A DNA stretch of 64,000 bases, taken from contig OZ234501.1 in assembly GCA_965153455.1 (NCBI GenBank), positions 12,338,001 through 12,402,000 of the forward strand, in the 5' to 3' direction. The stretch comes from Sphagnum compactum. Lineage: Eukaryota > Bryophyta > Sphagnopsida > Sphagnales. Within the stretch, counting starts at the first letter, position 1. Every line of letters starts with the position of its first letter. The notes under the pieces are model-generated. The model did not search any database, was not told the DNA's origin, and was given only the letters and a program-made list of their open reading frames with translations. A program made the translations under genes and the position numbers. Below, piece by piece: positions 57,477-64,000 of this stretch.

Positions 57477-60400
57477 ATGATGAGTGAAGCTCTTGTTGTG
57501 TCCAATGCAAATCTCTTCATGGTGGGTCTCCGAAAAAGCCCAACAACATCCTCCTTTGAGAAGCAGTCACAGCTCCAACTTCCCAACCCATTTTTCTTCA
57601 AATTCCACTCCACAAACCTTTCTAGATTCATCACTCCCACAGCTGCTGCTGCTGCTGCAACAAACAGAAATTCTCAGGCTGCTGGTGGTGGAAGAAGTAG
57701 TAGCAGTAGTAGTAGAGGGTATTCTTCTACAGACTCAGCAAGATACAAAGACTCTTATGACAAGCAGAGAAGAAATGGGATTCAGGATCACTACAGCAGG
57801 AGCACTTCTTCTTCTTCTTCTTCTTCTTCTTCTCCCTCTTACTCTTTCAGCCAAAAGACTGATAGACAAGAAACCCAAGAGAAAGCTGAGGATCATCAGA
57901 GACACACATTTGGCAAGCAGATGGAGCTTCCTGATGACGAGTCTAGGGATTCTAGGAAAACCTTCAGGATTTCAAGCGGATATGGAAATTCTGGAGGGAG
58001 ATATGATGATGGAAATGTGCAGGAAGGTGGCAACAGCAGCAGCTATAATAAGAGTTCAAAAGGTGGTGGCAGTGGAAGATATGGGGGGAGTTTGAAAGCT
58101 GGGTATGATGCAAACTACCGTGGCAGCAGCAGATCGAATTCTGTAAATCCAGATCAAAGAAGCAGCAGGTCCTCCAGACATAGAAGAAGGAGATATCCGG
58201 ACAAGGGATTGCCCAAAGGCATGTATGAGATGGTGGACAATGAGACAGGGGAGAAGGTTTTTGTTTGGGGGACGGAGGATGAGGAATTGCCGGTGCCTAC
58301 TCCTGCAGATCTCAAATGGGAATACACAAAGACAGCTATTTCTGGTGATGTGAGTGATGAGAGTTGGTACAAGGCCATGGAAGCATCCATGGGTGGTGCT
58401 TCAGGTGCATTTAGTGTGAAGGGTGTTCGCCAAGGAGGTACATAATTTCATTGTGGGACTTGTGTGCTTTTTTTGGTTTTTCTCAGACGCTCTAAAACCC
58501 TACTCAATATATATTACTCTTTCACTGATTGTACAGTTTTTCTTTCCATGCATTTCTTCATGATTTGTTGGAAGGGTTGAAGTCATAGGAGCAAGCGAAG
58601 CAGAGAGCACTTCTCCTTAGAATGCATGTGCTTCTCCATTCTTGGGTTTGAGGATTTCAAGAGTTTGAGCTTTCAGGGGTTTAGTCATATGCCTTTTTTC
58701 CTTCATCCAGACTCATGTTCATCAGCTTGCATTCCATGATTGTGGTTGTGGTGTGGCTTTGCTTTTTCCCTTTTGTCCAAAAAGAGAGTACAGAAGTTTG
58801 TTGTGAGTCGATTGGAGCCTGGCGAATGAATCATGATGGTCTCATGTGTCATTTGTTGGGGGGTTTTTCTGTTGTTTGTAGGCTTGTATCGGGAGGAAGA
58901 AGATGATGATGAAGACAGTGACTATGATACTGATGAGGATGACAACCTTGGGCCTGACGAAGAACCCTCTGATGAATTGCAGAAAGAGAGCCAGCAAAAG
59001 TCTACAAGAGTATCTCGATCACCCAAAGTAAGAGTCTTTGGCCGTGATTTTGGAGCAAGACTTTCTGATGTTGCCAAAACTGTTACCCATGAGTCAAAAC
59101 CTCAACCTTCTTTGCCACAAGGTGGCAATAGAGGCTCCTTGCTTGAGAGTGTTACTGCATCAACTGCTACTACTACAACTACTACAACTACAACATCTGA
59201 GAAGAAAGATGTTGAGATTCAGTCAGATCGTGAAGCAACAACCCCTGCTTCCAGAAATGGAAATTCTATCCCGGTTGGCAGTCATGATTCTGCTGCTGCT
59301 ATTTTGCCAGCTGAAGAAGAGGTTGTTGATCAGCCATGGCCACCAGTGGGTCCCTTGACAGCAGGCAGCTACGGACAATATTCTTCACTGGGAAAGAGCT
59401 TTGATCTTTCTCATGATGGATTTGAGAAAGCTAGTCATACTGAGGATGGTGAGATTGCAAACCCAGAATCAGGATCATGGCCTCCAAAGGGAATCCTCAG
59501 CGAAGGAGGAAGAAGAGGTTATAGGTCAGTGGAGAGCTCAATAGCAGCAGGTGAAGAAAATGAAAGGTGGACAGCTGCCTCATTGTCAGACTTTGATTTA
59601 GGCACAAATTCTGATACCCGAAAAGTTGCTGATGATTTTTCAGTAATGGAGAAAACAACCATCAGCACTAACGAGGTAATGATGTCAAGATCTCAATCTC
59701 GTGGAACACCACTCGATAAGATTTCTCCTTTGGTGGCAGCTAGGACACAAACTGTTGTGAAGGTGACGACGACAACAACAACAACAACACCACAGTCACA
59801 TGTTTCTGAGCAGGTTGGAGATGATGTGTGGCTGGGCTCCATGAACCCAGGGATTATAGACGTCACTGAGGGTGATGAAACACAGAGGCACAGAAAAATG
59901 GACAGAAAGGATCATCAAGAACCTTCAAAAGATCGAGAACCTTCTGTTGCAACCAAGTCAAGTTTTCTTGATGACTTGAGAATCCAAACGCACCGAAAAC
60001 TTGGTTCAGGACCATCACCACCACCCGAGTCACTGAAAACTATGAATGCAAAACTGGTGATGAGGCATGAGGGGAGTTTGGAGACTCTGAACGGCACAGT
60101 AGACAAATCATACCCCCTGCTTTCCAAGGCAAGTGGTGATGATGATGATACTGCTACAGTTGTGGTGAAACCCCGTGGCATACGGGACTTGAATGCCCGC
60201 AGCAATTTTGATCCCCGTCTAACAGATGAATACTTTGGCTCAAAATCATTTAAGGATGTGGGTGCCTCAGAAGAAGTAATTAAGGCATTGACATCACTTC
60301 AAGTAACGCGCCCATCGGCAATCCAGGTACAAAAGTGGCAAACTGTACTCAATCCACTTTCTGTGTCAGATGTCAGCGGTTTGAGTCTGCTTGTTTATTG

Positions 60401-62154
60401 AATGTCAGCAAGGCTGAAATGCCTACTACAGTCATTAAGATCAGGATTTATAGTTTAGCTGTCTTTACCAAGCTACAAATTTACCAGATTTCAGAAACCT
60501 GCATAATGAGTCTCCAGATGCTTTTTGTTGCTGTAGTTCTTCTTAGAGCCATGAGGGAACATTGAAATGGGTTGCAAATATGGTGTTGTTGTTATTGCAC
60601 AGGCTATGGCATTCAAGCCTGTATTGGAGGGGCAGAGCTGTATAATTGCTGACCAAACAGGTTCAGGGAAGACACTAGCTTATGTGGCTCCTTTGGTGCA
60701 AAGCTTGCGTAATGAAGAGGCAAATGGTGCAGCCAAGGCATTGAGCAAAAAGCCCCGTGTCCTTGTTCTTGTGCCCACTAGTGAGCTTGCCGTCCAGGTG
60801 TGTATATGTCATGGATACCCACCTGCCCATTCATCGTAGTAACAAACTTCAAATAGCGCGCGCACACACACAAACACACATACCTGTCAATTTTAGAAGT
60901 CTTGAACCTCACTTGAAATTGGCACCCAAGTCACTTGATTGCCACTTGATTGATGGAGAGAAGTAGTTGATACAAAATGCACATACACATGCTGTTTGTT
61001 TGATGAAACATTCAGAAATGAAGAATCACAATATTGTGTGTGTGCATGCATCCTCATTTACTTTTTCTTACAGGTACTCAACGTATGTCGTGCAGTTTCA
61101 AAGGGGGGAGCCCCATTCCGATCAATCATCTTAACAGGTGGATTTAAATGGAAAACACAAGTGGAGAGCCTTGTGCAAGGCGCAGAGATAGTGGTGGCAA
61201 CTCCAGGTCGCTTTCTCCAGCACCTCCAATCTGGCACCCTACAACTCAACAATCTCAAATGGTAATAAATGGTAAAAATGAGTTTGAAACTTGTGTTTGG
61301 AGAAAGAGAGGATGGATTTTAGTTTTCATTGCTTTCATTTACATGTGGCATTGCTAGCTTCCTGTCTTCATGATTGGGCCACCCTGAATTCCATGGCAGA
61401 TACGACAATCAACCTCAAGATGCTGAACCCAATGTCAAGATATGGCCATTTTTGTCATCATCAGTAGCTGTCTCTTCAACACTTGTGGGAGGTTTTAAGA
61501 TCAGGGTTTTAAGATGAAATGATAACCTATGCATGACACATAGCATCATAGACTAACAGGAATTCATTCCTTGGTTGGGTTTACATATATACAGTGTGGT
61601 GTTGGACGAGGTAGACATTCTTTATGATGACGAGGAGTTTTTGGAGGTACTGCAAACTGTGGAGCAAGCAGCAGCCAAACATGTACAATATGTGCATGTG
61701 ACAGCAACTCTGCCGGTGGATATTCATGATAGCCTGCTGAGTAGGTATCCGGATTCTGTCCCTCTGATGGGACCTAGTCTTCATCGCACTGCTGTTGGAC
61801 TCCAGGAGGTATAACAGCTATGCCCCCCTGTAACCTGCAGTAGGTGAAATTGTTGTAGAGTCGCAAAAGCTAAAGCTGTTTGTTCTTAGTCCCAGCTATG
61901 GAGGGGTGGATGGTTGGATTGATTCCAAGGCTTAGGGTTTGAGATAAAAAAGTGTGAACTATTTGCTGGTGAGTGATCTACTTTCTGATATAAATGTGGG
62001 AATCAGATTCTGGTGGATTGTAGTGGGGCAGAAGGAGAGGAGAAAACACCAGAAGCAGCATTTGTGAGCAAGAGGACTGCATTGTTGCAGTTGGTGGATG
62101 AACGACCAGTATCCAAAACCATTGTCTTTTGCAACAAGGTTCATTCCTCCATGA

Positions 62155-62208
<54 letters not shown>

Positions 62209-62974
62209 GAAGCGTGATTGTTTGCTTTTCATGTTTCATTGGGAAGAAGTAAGGCTTTTCTTTTCTGCTCACCTTCTTTTGTGCTGCCTTGGAATCCTGA
62301 AGGGCTGTCATGGGTGTGGGACAGATTGAGACATGTCGTAAGGTTGAGAATGCACTTGCCCGTCATGATCGAAATGAGACCAAGCTTGTTGTGCTTCCAT
62401 ACCATGCTGCTCTTTCACAACAGGCTCGGCTTGAAAGTATGCAGCAGTTTCTTGAGTCCAAACCAAAGAAAAACATGTTTCTTGTCTGTACTGACAGGTA
62501 ACTTCATTTCCCCCACATTGTCTTGAGCTGGTTCCGTGCCTTTGGAATGTCACCTAAACTAGCTAAGACTTGATAAATAATTGTGATCTGCAACTGTTAA
62601 TTTTATTTGCTGATTTTGATGGGTATCCAGTGAACTGCAACCAGCTACCCAAAATGGAACAATGAGCAAACACCCAGTAGCAAGTGCTTAGTTATGTGAT
62701 GAAATTAGAGCTAACTCTTTGTTTGTTTGTGATACATAGAGCATCACGGGGTCTGGACTCATTTGACGTGGAGCATGTGGTCTTATTTGATTTTCCTCGA
62801 GATCCAAGTGAGTACGTGAGGCGAGTTGGTCGGACAGCTCGAGGGGCAGGAGGGACTGGCAAGGTTTTTGTCTTTGCATTAGGGAAACAAGTGGCGATGG
62901 CAAGGCGCATCATGGCACGCAATGAAAAGGGACATCCTGTTCACTCAGTACCTGGGAGTCAATATGAAACATGA
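57477..62974 (+). CDS. RH50: RH50-type DEAD-box (DEVD) RNA helicase, probably plastid
   Basis: Eight exons: 57477-58437, 58882-60326, 60603-60797, 61074-61261, 61595-61808, 62007-62138, 62325-62497, 62740-62974, giving 1,180 residues. The helicase core is about 775-1180: Q motif RPSAIQ (797-802), motif [10 protein letters not shown] (818-826), Ia PTSELA (860-865), GG (889-890), Ib TPGR (910-913), motif II DEVD (934-937), III TAT (966-968), V TDRASRGLD (1101-1109), [13 protein letters not shown] (1128-1138). DEVD and the RRVGRTAR form fit the RH50 clade. Arabidopsis RH50 is a chloroplast protein in 23S-4.5S rRNA maturation. The N-terminal 770 residues are Ser/Thr/Gly-rich and low complexity, opening with a transit-peptide-like Ser/basic stretch. 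Two conserved islands are [19 protein letters not shown] near residue 244 and an acidic patch after residue 321. Arabidopsis RH50 is near 780 residues, so the extension is long. The start is the first of two adjacent ATGs. Confidence 0.92.
62157..62203. repeat. (CT)n microsatellite in RH50-like intron 6
   Basis: About twenty CT units lie directly downstream of the donor at 62,139. Confidence 0.95.
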
Positions 62975-64000
62975 ATCTTTTGTTTTACTTTTTGCTTAGA
63001 AGGAAATATGCCACCACCTGCAATCTTGTTTGTTTATTATCATCTGCTATGTCTGGATTGCATGTCTTATAATCAAACCTAACATAAAAGGTGAAACATT
63101 TCTGCCTCGGAACTCTGAATTTTGGAAGCGGATGTTCTAGCCAGTAATCATGGTGCCAGCATCTTCATTGCTTGAGAATCAACTCAAGAAGTGAAAACTG
63201 TTATGAGGATCAGATAATGTGTCAGAAAGCCTCACCTTTGTGTGATCAATCAGAACAGAAATGATGAGCAGATCAAGCGCCTAAAGAAGGTGATAATAAC
63301 ATATGAACAAACAAACTGAGCAACCAAATGATGCCTGTTCCATCACACCTTGCAGATTGAGTGCCCATCTGCACTACTTGCATGGTTGCTGCATCTGTGT
63401 CATGAGGCCATTCTTTAACTATTCAGTACAATTGCTGAACAAGGCTTCTCCATTTCAACAATCACAGCCCTCTAAATGCTTTGAAGTACTTCCAGTTTAG
63501 CAAAGGAGGGCACAGAGTATAGCAGTGACACAGGTTCTGAAGACAGTGCCTGAAAACCGTGAACACATTGGCAAAAGAACTGTATCTGCTCTTCTGGGAA
63601 TTCTCTTATCATGATTGGTGGTGATCCAGCACCATAACAGCAACTGCTTCTCACAGTTTGTTTCACCTTCCCTCTTGATGTGAGTGGCGAAGCAACACAC
63701 AGTTCTTGTTTAGTTAGATTGGCATGGAGACCCCGTTTCTCTATTCTGACAATAAAAAGCCTCTCAAAAACATTAAATAACCTCAACAATTGTTTCTCTC
63801 TGGGACCCAAGAACTGCAGCAAGCATGGATGTGAGTCTCCTACAAAATCAGCATTTGTACCAGTGAACAAGGATTCCTTGAATCCTAAATTGACCACATC
63901 CTCATGTGGCCTAGACAATGTCTCTGGTGATACCAGTAGTCTGTACCAACATATTTACTGTTTCAATATCAATTACAAAAATATGTAGGGACTACAGCTA
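62975..64000. other. 3' flank of the RH50-like gene
   Basis: It contains the 3' UTR and unassigned DNA. The longest open frame is minus-strand 63,918-63,472 (148 residues, MSRPHEDVVNLGFKESLF at the start). It has no domain, no repeats and no splice partner that I can see, so it is not called as a gene. It could be the edge of a neighbouring gene on the minus strand. Confidence 0.4.

Noticed and set aside
57050-57640. Minus-strand frames of 126-196 residues rich in Ser-Leu
   Set aside because: They are generated by the (AG)n tract and run antisense to the RH50-like leader and first exon.
57484-58095. Plus-strand 203-residue frame overlapping RH50 exon 1
   Set aside because: It is a shadow frame of the CAG/TCT-type low-complexity coding sequence. 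The RH50 frame joins correctly to exon 2.
63472-63918. 148-residue minus-strand frame after the RH50-like gene
   Set aside because: No domain, homologue I recognise or splice structure; left as unassigned.
1-64000. tRNA, rRNA or organellar insertions
   Set aside because: I saw no cloverleaf-type A/B box pairs, rRNA cores or plastid or mitochondrial gene blocks on reading. A tRNAscan and organelle search would be needed to exclude small ones.

Overview
This is a nuclear genomic window from a land plant. Three kinds of evidence support that: plant-type multi-exon genes with GT-AG introns, TTTAGGG/CCCTAAA telomere-type motifs, and long AT-rich intergenic DNA holding decayed Ty1-copia and Mutator-like elements. 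The gene set (a plant GBPL3-type guanylate-binding protein, a plastid RH50-type RNA helicase, a small LYR/FMC1-like mitochondrial protein, and 2-oxoglutarate dioxygenases) would fit any land plant. The long repeat-filled spacers and the lack of a close match to flowering-plant dioxygenase subfamilies suggest a fern or another non-seed plant, but that placement is inference.

Layout. Positions 1-15 kb hold two tandem paralogues of a 2-oxoglutarate/Fe(II) dioxygenase. The first is cut by the left edge (1-2171) and the second is complete (9591-12145). Each is followed by homologous 3' flanking DNA, including a decayed minus-strand coding segment of unknown family, so a block of about 4.5-5 kb was duplicated. 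Positions 15-42 kb are a gene-poor repeat region. It contains a broken plus-strand copia remnant with an inverted-repeat element nested in it (16.2-17.5 kb), a full-length but dead minus-strand Ty1-copia element with both LTRs, PBS and PPT (17,981-22,825), and a short inverted-repeat element (24.9-25.3 kb). It also contains a decayed coding stretch (28.4-29.0 kb), a GC-rich satellite of about 168 bp units (29.7-31.0 kb), a decayed MULE-like transposase with a SWIM-type motif (32.9-36.8 kb), and a minisatellite of about 115 bp units carrying CCCTAA-type motifs (41.2-42.0 kb).

Positions 42-46 kb are AT-rich with simple and tandem repeats. Positions 46.4-63 kb form a gene-dense block. A 16-exon GBPL3-like gene (46,437-53,982, +) converges on a two-exon FMC1-like gene (55,310-56,227, -). 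That gene is divergent from, and probably shares a promoter region with, an eight-exon RH50-like helicase gene (57,477-62,974, +). No gene was recognised in the last kilobase.

Functionally the genes do not form one pathway. The dioxygenases are probably specialised-metabolism or hormone enzymes of unknown substrate. GBPL3 proteins are nuclear condensate-forming large GTPases linked to immunity. FMC1 is a mitochondrial ATP synthase assembly factor and RH50 acts in plastid rRNA maturation. The only structural link seen is the head-to-head FMC1/RH50 pair, two nuclear genes for organelle-targeted proteins. I found no convincing undescribed system. The most unusual sequence structures are the trimeric hairpin satellite at 29.7-31.0 kb, the telomere-like motifs scattered in the GBPL3 introns, and the duplicated telobox-containing segment in the FMC1/RH50 promoter.
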